Source: Engraulis encrasicolus (Eukaryota > Chordata > Actinopteri > Clupeiformes > Engraulidae). From it: DNA of 64,000 bases. Shown here one piece after another: positions 1-11,384 of the stretch; position 1 is the first letter of the stretch, and each line of letters begins with the position of its first letter. Position numbers and translations under genes: made by a program. The stretch covers positions 44,161,702 through 44,225,701 of the forward strand of contig NC_085867.1 of assembly GCF_034702125.1 (NCBI RefSeq). The letters are read 5' to 3'. The notes under the pieces were generated by a model. That model did no database searches. It had not been told where the DNA came from and saw nothing but the letters and a program-made list of their open reading frames with translations.

Positions 1-842
1 CACAGCAGAGTACAGCACAACACAGCAGAGTAATGCACAGCACAGTACAGCACAGTACAGCAGAGCCAGGGGCGCAACTACAGTATATGCAAAGTATGCG
101 TTGCAGGGGGCGCCAGAGAGAGGGGGGGCGCCAAAGAGAGGGCTTTGGAGGGCGCAAAATAATTATTAAGTGTTTTTTTTGGAGGGGGGCACCAAAATAG
201 TTCTTGCATATCCCCCCAGAAAAGAGTAGTTGCGCCCCTGAGCACAGCACAGCACAGCAGAGCAGAGTACCACACAGTACAGCACAGCACAGCAGAGCAG
301 AGCAGAGTACCACACAGTACAGCACAGCACAGCAGAGCAGAGTACAGCACAGCACAACACAGCACAGCAGAGTACAGTACAGCAGAGCAGAGTACAGCAC
401 AGCACAGCACAGCACAGCAGAGTACAGCACAGCACAGCACAGCACAGCACAGCAGAGTACAGCACAGCAGAGTACAGCACAACACAGCACAGCACAGCAG
501 AGTACAGCACAGCACAGCACAGCAGAGTACAGTACAGCACAGCACAGCACAGCAGAGTACAGCACAGCACAGCACAACACAGCATAGTACAGCACAGTAC
601 AGCACAGCATAGTACAGCACAGTACAGCACAGCAGAGTACAGCACAGCACAGCACAGCACAGCACAGTTTGTACAGTGCAGCACAGCAGAGTACAGCACA
701 GCACAGCAGAGTACAGCAGAGTACAGTACAGTACAGTACAGTACAGCACAGCACAGCACAGCACAGCACAGCAGAGCACAGCAGAGTACAGCACAGCACA
801 GTACAGTACAGCAGAGTACAGCACAGCACAGCACAGCACAGC
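1..842. repeat. Pentanucleotide tandem array (ACAGC-type)
   Basis: The segments 1-66 and 241-842 consist of 5-bp units, AGCAC, AGCAG and AGTAC in irregular order. They were one array before a small transposon inserted at 67-240. Long open frames on both strands arise because a stop-free 5-bp unit reads through in every frame; their Cys/Leu/Ala/Val or Ser/Thr/Gln/His composition is an artefact. The array may continue to the left of the window. Confidence 0.95.
67..240. mobile_element. hAT-type MITE inside the pentamer array
   Basis: The ends form a perfect 15-bp terminal inverted repeat, CAGGGGCGCAACTAC at 67-81 and its complement at 226-240. The flanking 8-mers AGCAGAGC (59-66) and AGCACAGC (241-248) match at 7 of 8 positions, as expected for a hAT target-site duplication, although the target is itself repetitive. 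At 174 bp with no coding potential it is non-autonomous. Confidence 0.8.
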
Positions 843-911
843 TTGTACATGGTAAAAGTGTGCAAGCCAGTTAAACGTAAAAAGTTTAGTTGCCCTGCTT
901 CCTTAAGTTTG
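843..911. other. Unique junction sequence
   Basis: A short stretch between the pentamer array and the foldback element. I see no feature in it. Confidence 0.4.
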
Positions 912-939
912 TAATAGACCAGGAGCCCAGGGGGGTGAG

Positions 940-1500
940 CCTAGTTGGGAAGGTTACCAATTTTTATGGGTACTATGATGTCTGGTATGGTCCCCAGATA
1001 GAGGAACAGCACGTCTGCCGGGTTCCCTGTGGTGGGTGTGGCCAGGGGGGCTGTAAAACTGGCACCCCAAAAATGGGCTAGATCAGTTGGTGAGGTTACC
1101 ACTTGGAACCTGCTGTAAATTGTTCATCATAGTCCCCTGATAGAGAAATGACACTGCCAGGACATTTTTTAGTGGTGGGTTACCCCCGGCAGACGCCCCC
1201 GTATGATGACACCCCCAAAAATGGGCTAGATCAGTTGGTGAGGTTACCACTTGGAACCTGTTGTAAATTGTTTGAGATGGTCCCCTGATTGAGGAATGGC
1301 CACTGCCAGACGTTTTTGATGGTGGGCGGGGCTTGCCAGACATCATTAATTGGGGGGTAAAAAATGGGCTAGATCAGCTGGTGAGGTTACCTCTTGAAAC
1401 CTATCATGAATTGTTCATCATATTCCCCTGATAGAGAAATGACCACTGGCAGACATTTTCAGTGGTGGGGGACCCCCGCCAGACGCCCCAATATGATGAC
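940..1500. repeat. ~140-bp tandem units in the left foldback arm
   Basis: About four diverged units follow one another, with the shared block AATGGGCTAGATCAG near 1073, 1213 and 1366 and a more diverged first unit from about 940. The same units occur inverted in the right arm (about 4690-5250), so they were present before or during the inverted duplication. Confidence 0.75.
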
Positions 1501-1758
1501 ACCCCCCAATATACTGTAGGCAAGATCATTCACATAAGGTTTGAACCAGACATGGTACAAAAGACAAACGACACACCACTTTTTTTAGATAATTCCAACG
1601 TGGGGAATTGATTGGAAGGGTCAACATGTTCATAGAAACTTGTTGTGGGTACTTTTTAGGACAAAAATGACTTTAATTTAACAAATAATACAAATCCGGA
1701 CAGGAACCAGTTTGTAGGCCTTCAAAATCAATGCAAATATGACATGTTTCTGACTTAA

Positions 1759-2036
1759 AAGTGCATTTTGTAGAATGGTGGCCAGAATATTTCATTAATA
1801 TTTACAAAATAGTAAACCAATATGTATCATTAGGAACAAAGTACAGTACGTTTTGCTGCTTAAATGTCTCTTTCAAAATGGCAGACAATGGAGAACAATG
1901 GAAAGTGCAATTTTCCTAGTCATAATGAATACTTAGAATTTGATGTTGGTAAGTATTCATAAAAAAAGATAATATTTTGAATGGGCGGTATGAATTCTGG
2001 GAAATAAACAACCAAAAATATTACCCTGGTGCACCT
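1759..2036. mobile_element. TTAA-flanked MITE, family A (left-arm copy)
   Basis: Flanked by TTAA at 1755-1758 and 2037-2040. It shares body motifs with the other family A copies: GTAGAATGGTGGCCAGA near the left end, an AAAATGG block in the middle, and GAATGGGCGG before the right end. Confidence 0.65.
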
Positions 2037-2150
2037 TTAAGTAATGCATGGAGAAATTACGCTGACATTGAAGGCCTGTGAATTGTACTAAGAAACAGCA
2101 ATGTGAAATTCCCACTTTTCCAGCAGTTCTGAAGATTTAGAATGAAGATA

Positions 2151-3307
2151 CTCGACATAGGCATACACAGGACTGACATTAAAAGACAGACATTAAAGTG
2201 GAAGACAGGGCTTGTAACAGTATATAAGTATTGAGAAATAATTAAGTGAACAAATAAAAAACAACTGAACATTTGACACTGACAAAGAAATCCTCCCTAT
2301 CCTGATAAATTACTACCACCCATAATGCATCATGAAGTGCTTTGAAGGGCATGGAATTGTCATGTCAGATATCCAATAATAAATTCATTCACCCTCCCAG
2401 GACCTCTTCTTGTTCATATAGCAAACAGTGCAAAGGCATCAAGAAAGTTGTTTTCGTGGGGGTCATCTGTGTTCTAGGGCCAATCTAATTTCTTCACTGC
2501 TGTTGTATTCCACTGCTGGATTGCAAACTCTCCTATGGCCTCATCCATGTCCCTTGGTGTACTGGCATGTCTCCTAGCATCCCCTCCATGCTGTGGACTG
2601 TGGTAGGGGACACAGCAAACCTACTTGCACAGAGCACATTATGAGACAACTTGAATGAGTGGCACTAGCTGAGCACAATGTTCATGATGGATGGGAGGAG
2701 AAATACTTGCAAGGATTGAGATTGGCCCTAGAACACAGATGATCCCCACCTGCCTTTTTTTTTTTTTTTACATGTTTGCACAGATAGACACACACCTAAT
2801 AGCCTACCTATGGAATTGGTGTGCACAGTGACTGCATCTTTACCTGCAGTATTCACAAGGACTGCCTGGGCCCTGTAACATACAACACACCATTATTATG
2901 CCCCCGAATCTTAACCTTGAAGGCCAACACACATCTTTTAAAAGTTACCCAACCTGTGGGGTTTTGTTAAAGTACACCAGGATAAGACGTTAACAAACTT
3001 AATATTAAACAAAGTCCAAATCATAATGCCTAAATACAAAAACCCTGACTGGTGCGGCACCAGCCACAGGTCCAAATAGAACACCTATGAAGAACCGTCA
3101 GTTCCTTCAGCTTTTAAAGGCAGCTTGATTGCAGAGTCAGGTGCCATCAATTAAGCCACTCCTTAACACCTAATCGAGGTCAATTTGATAAGCTGGAGAA
3201 CAAGGCAAAACAGGACATGCATGCAGTCTTCTTAACACCATACATGTCTTCTTGTTGCTGGCTGCTGCCCCCAAGGAAAAGACACACAAACATACATGGA
3301 ACTGCAC
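2151..3307. other. Foldback spacer, 5' part
   Basis: Unique sequence between the arms. It contains a poly-T run near 2755-2769 and a small inverted repeat (listed separately). The blocks around 2818-2900 and 3621-3700 resemble each other weakly. I recognise no gene. Confidence 0.4.
2459..2748. repeat. Small inverted repeat in the foldback spacer
   Basis: Arms of about 28 bp (2459-2487 and 2719-2748) sharing the core CTAGGGCCAATCT and its complement, separated by about 230 bp. This is consistent with a decayed MITE; no target-site duplication was identified. Confidence 0.5.
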
Positions 3308-3622
3308 TATACGCATAAATGGCGTGACTTTTGTCATGTGCATTACACCCCATTTTGGTTGAAAACATTGGGGGGAAAGCCAATGCAAGTCAATTGACCT
3401 GTAGACTAGCATTGTTCATGCTCAACATGCCGAAAATGTGTTGTGTTGCCGGCTATTCAAATAATATAGCCAAATAGCCGTGGCTGAAGCATGGACTGTG
3501 TTCATTTAGGCTAGGCGATGTAGCATGTAAGTTAATGAGACATTCGATTTGTTTTCCCCCCCAAAAGGGGCTTAACACACATTCACGAGCAAAGTACCCA
3601 GACGGCCGTTCATACGTATGTG
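3308..3622. mobile_element. Short TIR element with THAP-like start (copy 1)
   Basis: The ends are imperfect inverted repeats (ATACGCATAAATGGCGTG against the complement of GGCCGTTCATACGTAT). The interior includes ATGCCGAAAATGTGTTGTGT at 3428, which translates to MPKMCCVAGYSNN, like the first zinc-ligand segment of a THAP domain but with the second Cys replaced by Tyr. A related copy lies at 12236-12573. The THAP relationship is inferred from a short motif. Confidence 0.55.
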
Positions 3623-3807
3623 ACTGCAATACTCACACCAACTGCCTGGGCACCTGCAATATGCAACACACCCTGCTGCTTCCAAATGTTATGACTTGAT
3701 AACTGGAACAACAAGTATTTCTTAGTACTTGTATGCTGTTACTGGTCATGTCTTGCACTTTAATGTCTGTTTGTTAATGTTGGTCCTCCTGTATATGCCT
3801 ATGTTAA
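3623..3807. other. Foldback spacer, 3' part
   Basis: Unique sequence with no recognised feature; TTAA at 3804-3807 is the target-site duplication of the next element. Confidence 0.35.
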
Positions 3808-4000
3808 AGGGGTATGCCACTAATTTTGGGCTTAATACGTTAAAATAGTTTGCCAGGGTTTATAAAGGTGGTTTTAAAACAAGACAACGCTACTTAAAAC
3901 AAGACAACGCCTAACATGAAAAATAAGGCACTTTACCACCTTTATAAACCCAGGGCAACGATTTTAACCGTATTCAGCCCCAAAATAGTGGCATACCCCT
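3808..4000. mobile_element. TTAA-flanked palindromic MITE (AGGGGTATGCCAC ends)
   Basis: Ends AGGGGTATGCCACTA and its complement are flanked by TTAA at 3804-3807 and 4001-4004. The 193-bp interior is largely palindromic (for example TTTATAAAGGTGG against CCACCTTTATAAA), with a short direct repeat AAAACAAGACAACGC near the centre. A TTAA target is used by Kolobok and piggyBac families; there is no coding sequence to decide between them. Confidence 0.8.
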
Positions 4001-4155
4001 TTAAGTATTTTGCTTCTAAATCTTCAGAACTGCTGGAAAGTGGGAATTTCAAATTGCTGTTAACATACAGTGGTGCAGTAGTGCATAGTTGTGCAATTTC
4101 TTGGTATAATTCACAGGCCTTCAATGTCAGCGTAATTGGTCCCTGAATTGCTTAT

Positions 4156-4434
4156 AGGTGCATTGTGTAATATATTTAGCTGTTTATTTCCCAGAATTCA
4201 TACTGCCCATTCACAAATATTAGCCTACCTTTTATGAATATTTACCACCACCATCAAATTCTAAGTATTCATTATGATTGGGGAAATTACACTTTTCATA
4301 CATGTAAAGGGGGATCTCCTCAACATCTTTAGCTGCAAAAACCTATTGTACTTTGGTCATACTAGTACATATTAGTTTATTATTTAGTAAATATTAATGA
4401 AATATTCTGGCCACCATCCTACAAAATGCACTTT
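4156..4434. mobile_element. TTAA-type MITE, family A (right-arm copy, inverted)
   Basis: Reverse-complement partner of the copy at 1759-2036. TTAA is present at 4435-4438, while the other flank reads TTAT (4152-4155), a one-base decay. It probably moved as part of the foldback arm rather than inserting independently. Confidence 0.6.
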
Positions 4435-5282
4435 TTAAGTCAGAAACACGTCATCTTTGCATTGATTTTGAAAGCCTACACACTGGTTCCTGCCCGGATT
4501 TGTAATATTTGTTAAAGAAAAGTCATTTTTGTCCTAAAAAGTACCCACAACAAGTTTCTATGAACATGTTGACCCTTCCAATCAATTCCCCACGTTGGAA
4601 TTATCTAAAAAAAGTGGTGTGTCGTTTGTCTTTTGTACCATGTCTGGTTCAAACCTTATGTGAAGGATCTTGCAATACAGTATATTGGGGGGGTGTCATC
4701 ATATTGGGGCGTCTGGCGGGGGTTCCCCCACCACTGAAAATGTCTGCCAGTGGTCATTTCTCTATCAGGGGAATATGATGAACAATTCATGATAGGTTTC
4801 AAGAGGTAACCTCACCAGCTGATCTAGCCCATTTTTTACCCCCCAATTAATGATGTCTGGCAAGCCCCGCCCACCATCAAAAACGTCTGGCAGTGGCCAT
4901 TCCTCAATCAGGGGACCATCTCAAACAATTTACAACAGGTTCCAAGTGGTAACCTCACCAACTGATCTAGCCCATTTTTGGGGGTGTCATCATACGGGGG
5001 CGTCTGCCGGGGGTAACCCACCACTAAAAATGTCTGGCAGTGGTCATTTCTCTATCAGGGGACTATGATGAACAATTTACAGCAGGTTCCAAGTGGTAAC
5101 CTCACCAACTGATCTAGCCCATTTTTGGGGTGCCAGTTTTACAGCCCCCCTGGCCACACCCACCACAGGGAACCCGGCAGACGTGCTGTTCCTCTATCTG
5201 GGGACCATACCAGACATCATAGTACCCATAAAAATTGGTAACCTTCCCAACTAGGCTCACCCCCCTGGGCTCCTGGTCTATA

Positions 5283-5541
5283 AGTTACTTCAACTTGAGG
5301 ATTTCTCAAGTTGAGTTAACTTACAACTCTTTTTTGACATTGGGCCCTTAATATCTTCGGCAGAGCTCTAAATGGCACACAACATACAGGAGTGAGTAGG
5401 ACATGAGGTTATGTATAATGTGAAATCAAGGGCCCTTTGAGGCAGCAGGGCAACTTACTTGTTTTACGTTGTGCTGGCTGCAATGTTTTTACAGTGTACT
5501 GGGCCTCTTGGGGCAGAGCTATGGACGAGGCTGTGCAGTGT
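5283..5541. other. Unique sequence with a short hairpin
   Basis: CAACTTGAGGATTTCTCAAG near 5290-5311 can form a small hairpin. Nothing else is recognised. Confidence 0.35.
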
Positions 5542-5815
5542 GCAGTGTAGGGCAGTCATGGGTAAGCGGTTAGGGCGTCAGACTTGTAGCCCAAAGGTTG
5601 CCAGGTTGGTGGGGGGAGTAATCAACCAGTGCTCTCCCCCATTCTCCTCCATGACTGAGGTACCCTGAGCATGGTACCGTCCCACCGCACTGCTCCCTTG
5701 GGGCGCCATTGAGGGCTGCCCCCTTGTACGGGTGAGGCATAAGTGCAGTGTGCTGTGGACACAGTGTGCTGTGTCACAATCACAATGGGAGTTGGAGTTT
5801 CCCAATGGCCTTTCA
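5542..5815 (+). mobile_element. tRNA-derived SINE, family A
   Basis: Starts with a pol III A-box-like segment (GGGTAAGCGGTTAGGG) and shares its whole body with the copy at 52691-52976. Compared with that copy it lacks about 20 bp that hold the B box (GGTTCGACTCC), so internal promoter function is probably lost. The body ends with CAATGGGAGTTGGAGTTTCC. Confidence 0.8.
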
Positions 5816-5933
5816 CTTAACTTTTACTGTAGGAGCATTGGAGTGCATGAAATAGCACGTAAATAAAGTGCAGAATGAATGGCTCTCAAACAATGCAGTC
5901 AGTCACTATTGTTGGCTGGTGGTGCTGCGAGCG

Positions 5934-5936
<3 letters not shown>

Positions 5937-5970
<34 letters not shown>

Positions 5971-6003
5971 ACGCGCTTGTATGTGTGTGTGTCTGTGTGT
6001 GTC
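5937..6003. repeat. (TG)n microsatellite
   Basis: Interrupted GT dinucleotide run. Confidence 0.95.
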
Positions 6004-6416
6004 GGGGGTGGGGGTTTGAGTGTCTGACCAATGCGTTTACTCTAAGTAATAATAGCCATCCGTTCAAATGGATACATTTAGCATTAACATATTTGAATCA
6101 AATCAAATCACTGAAAGTGTTAAGAGTCTTATTGTTGTTTGTACGTCATGTGGATAAAGTCTTTCTACGACCATCTTACCACCAATCAGGCAGAGGGCAT
6201 TGCTGTGTATTTATGAGTAATTATGAGTAATCTCATGCAATTGCCATGGAACTCATGTTAATGGGATGTAATGTGCAGTAGCATCACTCTGAAGTATGGC
6301 TGTCACTGTGATGCTGTTCCTCTGCCAAGCACTAGGGTGCAACATGGAATCTCTGCTCTGAGTGGAGTAGAGTAGAGCAGCTGTCCTGCTGGAGCGTGAG
6401 ACTCAGACGCTGGGTG

Positions 6417-6699
6417 CAGGGCCGGATTAACGCACAGGCTACATATGGCTGCAGCCTTGGGGCCCCCACCTGCTAGGGGGTTCCTGATTCGCCAAAAGTG
6501 AAGAAATGTAGAATTGTCACAATATGCAATATGAAAACATTCATCGGTCAGGCTGAGTACAGTTGGTAGACATGTTATCCTTAACTCCCAGCTCGTTATT
6601 GTGACACTGTTAATGTAAATTTGTGGCGAAATTTGCCCTTCAAGGCGGCCCACAGCAACGTTTAGCCTAGGGGGCCCAGGCGATCTTAATCCGGCCCTG
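6417..6699. mobile_element. hAT-type MITE with perfect 8-bp TSD
   Basis: Ends CAGGGCCGGATTAA and its complement (TTAATCCGGCCCTG) are flanked by identical octamers GCTGGGTG at 6409-6416 and 6700-6707. The element is 283 bp and non-coding. Confidence 0.9.
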
Positions 6700-6769
6700 G
6701 CTGGGTGACAAACACATCCAGATACCCAAGGACAGATTACTGCTGCACAGGCCTACCAGGCCCAGGGCC

Positions 6770-6882
6770 CAGGAGTCAAGCCCAATAAACTGGCCCAGGA
6801 GCCAAGCATAAAGCCCAAGAAACTGGCCCAGGAGCCAAGCATAAAGCCCACTAAACTGGCCCAGGAGTCAAGCCCACTGATC
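6770..6882. repeat. ~33-bp tandem repeat (3 units)
   Basis: Units built around AAACTGGCCCAGGAGCCAAG followed by an AAGCCC block repeat three times with small differences. Confidence 0.85.
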
Positions 6883-6888
6883 TCGAAA

Positions 6889-7297
6889 AATTGTGTCTCA
6901 ATTCTCACGCAAACCAACATCAAAGATTGCGTACATATTCCGACGCATTCCCTGCTGTCTAGAGCACATAGGTAACTTCTGATTGGTCTAGCTGTGCCCT
7001 TCCCAAAACCATCCCTAAACCTAACCTGTCAGTAATGCAATGTTTCATAGTTTTACAATGTTTCATAGTTTTACAACTGTGCCCTTCCCAAAACCATCCC
7101 TAAACCTAACCTGTCTGTACTGCCACGTTTCTGAGTTATACATTTGCGCCCTGACCAACACTTTCCCTAAACCTAACCTGTCACTCACGGACAGCTGCAT
7201 GACCACTGCGCATGTGTGTCAAAGAGAATGCGTCGTAAATGCGACTCAATTTCAGTTTTTGGTTTGCGTGAGAAATGAGACGCAATTCGTTCGAGAT
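6889..7297. mobile_element. TIR element with internal direct repeats
   Basis: GATCTCG...TCTCACGCAAACC at 6888-6926 is matched by the complement at about 7259-7297, an imperfect 38-bp inverted repeat. The interior repeats CCCTAAACCTAACCTGTC three times (near 7012, 7100 and 7165). No transposase or clear target-site duplication was found. Confidence 0.65.
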
Positions 7298-7530
7298 CAT
7301 GTTGGTACTCTGTAGACAGAAGGTAAGATATCCTGCCCCATAGATATGTCAGTGGTCTCCAATTATTTTTCTCCATGGGCCAAATTGTGTGAGCAAGTGA
7401 GGCTACGGGTCAAACCAATGCCGCAACCCAATGAGAAACAGGTTAGATGTCTGGACAGAGAACAGATTTTTGCTTTTCCGTTGTCCCTTCTTGTCACTGT
7501 CTGTTATGAGACTGTTAGCTTAAGGGGTAA

Positions 7531-8965
7531 CCCAGGTGAAAAAGTGGTTCAATTTAGTACAATAAAAGCATGACTGAAGTGTACTAAGCATGTTAAAAGT
7601 GCACTTGTGCTTTTTGTGCTAAGAAAAAGTATGTTTACAATATGCTTATTTAAAGTGTACTTAAAATTAGATGTAATTAAGTTGCTCTCAAAGAAAGTAC
7701 ACTTAGCGAACCATACTTCAAGTGGACTTCGAAGGTGTTTGGCTAAAGTGTATTTAGAAGAATATACTAATAGTGTTATAATAGTGAACTTACTTAAAGT
7801 GTATTTTCTAATAACATATTGCAATTGTACTTTTTTAAAGTGCAATATGATTACACTTCACCCAAATGTCTTCGAATTGTGATTTTCTATAGTGCGCTTT
7901 AAAGTAAATCGCTTTAACATATTGCAATTACACTTTTTCGAAGTGCACCATGATTGTACTTCACCCAAATATCTTCAAAGTGTGCTTACACAAAGTGCAT
8001 TTACCCATCATGCACCATCATGCATGTCCCATCATGCAATGCACTTCTTGGAGCTAAATTTCTCAAACAGAAAGTCATTTATCTTGAAGGAATATTTTTG
8101 GTTTGCATGAAAATATTATTCATTATTATATTCTGTGTTTATTGTAGGGGTTTTTAAAATTTAAAGTGGTACACAAAAAATGACCATGTTCCCACCGTCA
8201 TTATGATGGTCACGTATATGTTCTGGTATATATAGGCTCACACTTCCCTTGATATCATGGTGGGAGGTAAGTTGGAATTCATTGTTCAAATAAAGAACAG
8301 TATCACCATTAATGATCAATTCTTGTGATCAATTGCAGGGAGATGTAGCAAGATTGATATAAAGTGATATGTGTATCTGAAATCTCTGTAACAATGTAAT
8401 GATTGTAAATGTCAGTTGCGCTAGGCATGCATACTGTAACAGTACTGCGACATGTGGCTGTGTGTAATGTACAAGCTCTGAGGACCAGCATGGATTGTAG
8501 TATTACATTTATATCATGTCATGTACTTGGGAGTGTATTGTAAATATACTTCAAGCATACCTGTTATATATTTACAATACTTAATATGATGTACTTTTTA
8601 CTGACTTAAAATGTTCCAATGTAGTCCAAAGAAGCATGAAGTTAATATACTTTTATTGAACTTCTAGTAACAATAAAATGTTATAGAAGTCTACTCAAGC
8701 ACACTCTTAATGCCATACGAATGCATGAAAAGCGTGTTTGGAGCATACTTTCAAAAGTATGCTTGTAGTGCACTTAAAGTTGTCCAAAAGCGGTGCCAAT
8801 TTAGCATCCTCAGTGTGCTGCAAGTGTGCTGAAGTACTGCTTTAGTAGTGCTTCAGCGCACTAATAGTGCAATGAAGCGCACTTTAAATCGCCGAAAATA
8901 GTACACTTTGTACTAAGTACGGTAAAAAAAAAGTACACTTTAAGTATATGGGTTTTTCACCTGGG
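7531..8965. mobile_element. 1.4 kb DNA transposon with subterminal repeats
   Basis: CCCAGGTGAAAAA at the left is complemented by TTTTTCACCTGGG at the right. Both subterminal regions are packed with variants of AAGTGCACTT/AAGTGTACTT in both orientations, a pattern typical of transposase-binding subterminal arrays. No intact transposase frame is present. The superfamily is not resolved. Confidence 0.7.
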
Positions 8966-9437
8966 AACTCTCTGTTAATGCTTTGGAGGGGTATGACCCA
9001 CTGAAGTTTTAGTGACCGAAGATCACACACATTTCTGTTTTCATTTGGTCATACATCATGGCGGGCCAAATGTTTGCCATGCCCGGGCCAGATTTAGCCC
9101 GCGGGCCTTGGCTTGGTTTGGACAACAAGGCTGTATGTCTATGACTATGTCAAGCTGGGTAAAACACATCCAGACAATGCTCTATGCATAAATATCATAG
9201 CCTACATAGTATGTGTGATTCACACACCTCGCATCTCTCAGCGGAAGCCTGTCAGTAAGCATCCATTACTCTTTTAACTCCTGCTGACAATGAGGAGTCA
9301 CAGACCAGAGGGGCAATCCGCCTCGGCAGGGGGGCATCATCACAACAGTGGGGGCACTCCGCCCCAGCAGAGGGTCGCTTGACATCAGCAGGGGGCATGC
9401 CAGGGCTTCAAAGACACTACAACACTGCAAATATTTA

Positions 9438-9690
9438 AAGTCCAACTGGGAAACTCCAACTCCCATTGTCATTGTGACACAGCACAAAATTAAACCCTGC
9501 ACACAACAAAATTGCATTTATGCCTCACGCGTGTAAGGGGACAGCCCCCAATGGCACCCCAAGGGAGCAGTGCGGAGCATGCTCAGGGCAGCCATGGAGG
9601 AGAGCACTGGTTAATTACTTCCCCCGCCTGGCCGGTCGGGAGTTGCAACCTTTGGGCTACAAGTCTGATGCCCTAACCGACAGGAGTAGA
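9438..9690 (-). mobile_element. SINE family A, reverse orientation
   Basis: Reverse complement of the family A body: AACTCCAACTCCCATTG at the left, the GAGAGCACTGG block in the middle, and the tRNA-like head (complement of GGGCATCAGACTTGTAGC) at the right. Confidence 0.75.
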
Positions 9691-9794
9691 AGATGAGAAA
9701 GATGTAGAGCAGAGGTCTCCACAGGATGGCCTGCTGACTGGGCCTAAGGTGGCTTGCCTAGCAACGCCTCAATGCAAAGACCGCGCCTGCTTCC

Positions 9795-9875
9795 CCCGCC
9801 AAACTGGCCGGTCGGGAGTTGAACTTGGGATACAAGTCTGACGCCCTAACCGCTTACCCATGACTGCCCTGAACA
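9795..9875 (-). mobile_element. SINE family A, 5' head fragment
   Basis: A second head fragment in the same orientation, including the complements of the A box (near 9845-9868) and B box (GGTCGGGAGTTGAAC). It suggests a truncated insertion or duplication next to the larger copy. Confidence 0.6.
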
Positions 9876-10344
9876 GGAGTAGAAGAGGAGGAAGATGCAG
9901 GTCTCCAGATGATGGCCCGGCGGCCAGATTCGACCCCGTACACGACAAACATTTGGTCCGCAATGAGTTGCAGCAGATGAAACCATACTGTATATTGTAT
10001 GTGTGCTATCTGTAGCCATACAGGCGAAGACTTGTTTGGCCCTCAGCTACCTCATTTGCACAACATAATTTGGCCCTTGGGATAAAATAATTGGAGACCA
10101 CTGATGTAGAGTGTGTCTATTTCCAATGTACATGTGTTCAATCCACACCTCTCAAGCTGCCGTGTCTGTCTGTCTGTTTGGCAGCTTCCTGTTAGTAAGT
10201 GTCCATTACGCTTTCTACTCCTGCCAGGGCTGGCCTGGGCCAATAAGCAGGCTGGGCATATTCATCCGAGACTGCTCCACAAGGCACTGAGAGAGGCAAT
10301 GAAGCCTTTTTTATTATTATTATCTTTAATTTTTTTGGTCTTTT

Positions 10345-10500
10345 TTGCCTTCATTTGATAGGATAGTGTGAGAGGTGGACAGGAAGCGAATTGGGAGAAA
10401 GACGGGTTGGGGTCGGCAAAGGGCCCGGGCCGGGAACCGAACCCGGGTCAGCCACATGATAGCCCAGTGTCCTACTGGTTGGCCATGGCAGGGCCTGAAG
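10345..10500 (-). mobile_element. tRNA-derived SINE, family B (reverse)
   Basis: Contains the complement of a B box (CGGGAACCGAACCCGGG) and of the GACAGGAAGCGAATTGGG block that other copies carry as CACTTCCTGTC. The head lies at the right. Confidence 0.65.
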
Positions 10501-10689
10501 CCTTTTTTAAGTCATCTATTACAAGCTATGTTGACCCCAGCAGGCAAAATGAATTATTTCAAATCTGACTCTGAGAGGTCACCTGTGACGGTATGAGGGC
10601 TGATACCACTACACTTTGGCTAAATGTATGTAAGAGTGAGCTATATATGGTTAATTTATGTGTAAGGATGTGTAATGTCTCGTGGATAA

Positions 10690-10785
10690 TGTATTTTGTA
10701 TTCATGTATATGTTATGTATGTATGTACGCTACTTGACACCTTAATTTCCCCCTGGGATCAATAAATGATGCTCTACTCTACACT
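10690..10785 (+). mobile_element. LINE 3' end fragment
   Basis: CCCCCTGGGATCAATAAATG resembles the 3' terminal motif of fish non-LTR retrotransposons. Only the tail is present and family assignment is not possible. Confidence 0.4.
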
Positions 10786-10949
10786 GAGGGGAGAAGCAGG
10801 CCAAAAACATCACCGGTCTACCATGGTAATGCCTTGTATGCCCTACGGCCTGTCCAGCCATTACTCCAGCCATTACTCCAGTCCAGACTGCTGACAGAGG
10901 GTCAACCCAACAGCAACTGGGATCCATTACAGGCCTTCAAACACGCAGG

Positions 10950-11384
10950 GCTAAAGGGCCGTACACACACGTCGCTGTTAGTTACTCGCTCAGTGAATGA
11001 ACTCAATAGAATGTCAATGTGTTCCAGCGAGACTAGCAGGCCAGTAGGCGAGGCGAGTAAGCGAGGCGAGTAAGCGAGTAACCAATTGGAAGGCAGAGTT
11101 CGGTACTTGTCGCCTGTTCATTGGCAGTTAAAGCCGCGGGAACTTTCAGCGAACGTTCCATGAAAGAGAGACGAGTAGGCGAGCAAGCGAGAGCACTCCA
11201 CGTTGATAGTGCCCATGTAAATCAGGCGTAACAGCTACGCATGGCTAATAGCTGACCGACTGTTTTACTGTACGACACAGAACAGCATGTTAAAGTAAAA
11301 GCTTAGAATAGAGGAGTGAAGAACCTGGAAAAGGGCTGCTTTGGGCCCAGCACAAAGTCATCTGAAAAAGCTGCCTTCAGGCCC
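10950..11384. other. Non-genic sequence with GCGAG-rich repeats
   Basis: Between 11035 and 11200 the motif GAGTAAGCGAGGC and variants recur. AAGGGCCGTACACACACG at about 10953 looks like a single transposon end, but I found no partner. Confidence 0.35.

Larger units (their letters stand above)
912..5282. mobile_element. Large foldback element with ~1.25 kb inverted arms
   Basis: The left arm (912-2150) and right arm (about 4005-5282) are reverse complements over essentially their whole length, apart from small indels. Examples are the outer ends (TAGACCAGGAGCCCAG at the left, complement near 5262), 1001-1020 against 5171-5190, and about 1540-1680 against 4500-4650. Each arm contains ~140-bp tandem units and a copy of a TTAA-flanked MITE. 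The 1.85 kb spacer is not repeated in inverted form. I found no intact transposase and no confident target-site duplication. It is either a long-TIR DNA transposon or a local inverted duplication. Confidence 0.75.
7350..10103. mobile_element. Possible composite hAT-like element
   Basis: CAGTGGTCTCCAATTATTTT at 7350 is complemented by the sequence at 10084-10103. The span encloses the 1.4 kb element at 7531-8965 and SINE copies. The flanking octamers do not match, so the two ends may belong to separate insertions of one family. Confidence 0.35.

Noticed and set aside
78..914. Long ORFs on both strands in the first kilobase
   Set aside because: They are translations of a pentanucleotide array with no stop in several frames; composition is purely repetitive.
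5459..5816. Short ORFs at 5.4-5.8 kb and equivalents at 9.3 and 52.7 kb
   Set aside because: The peptides recur because they are translations of SINE family A.
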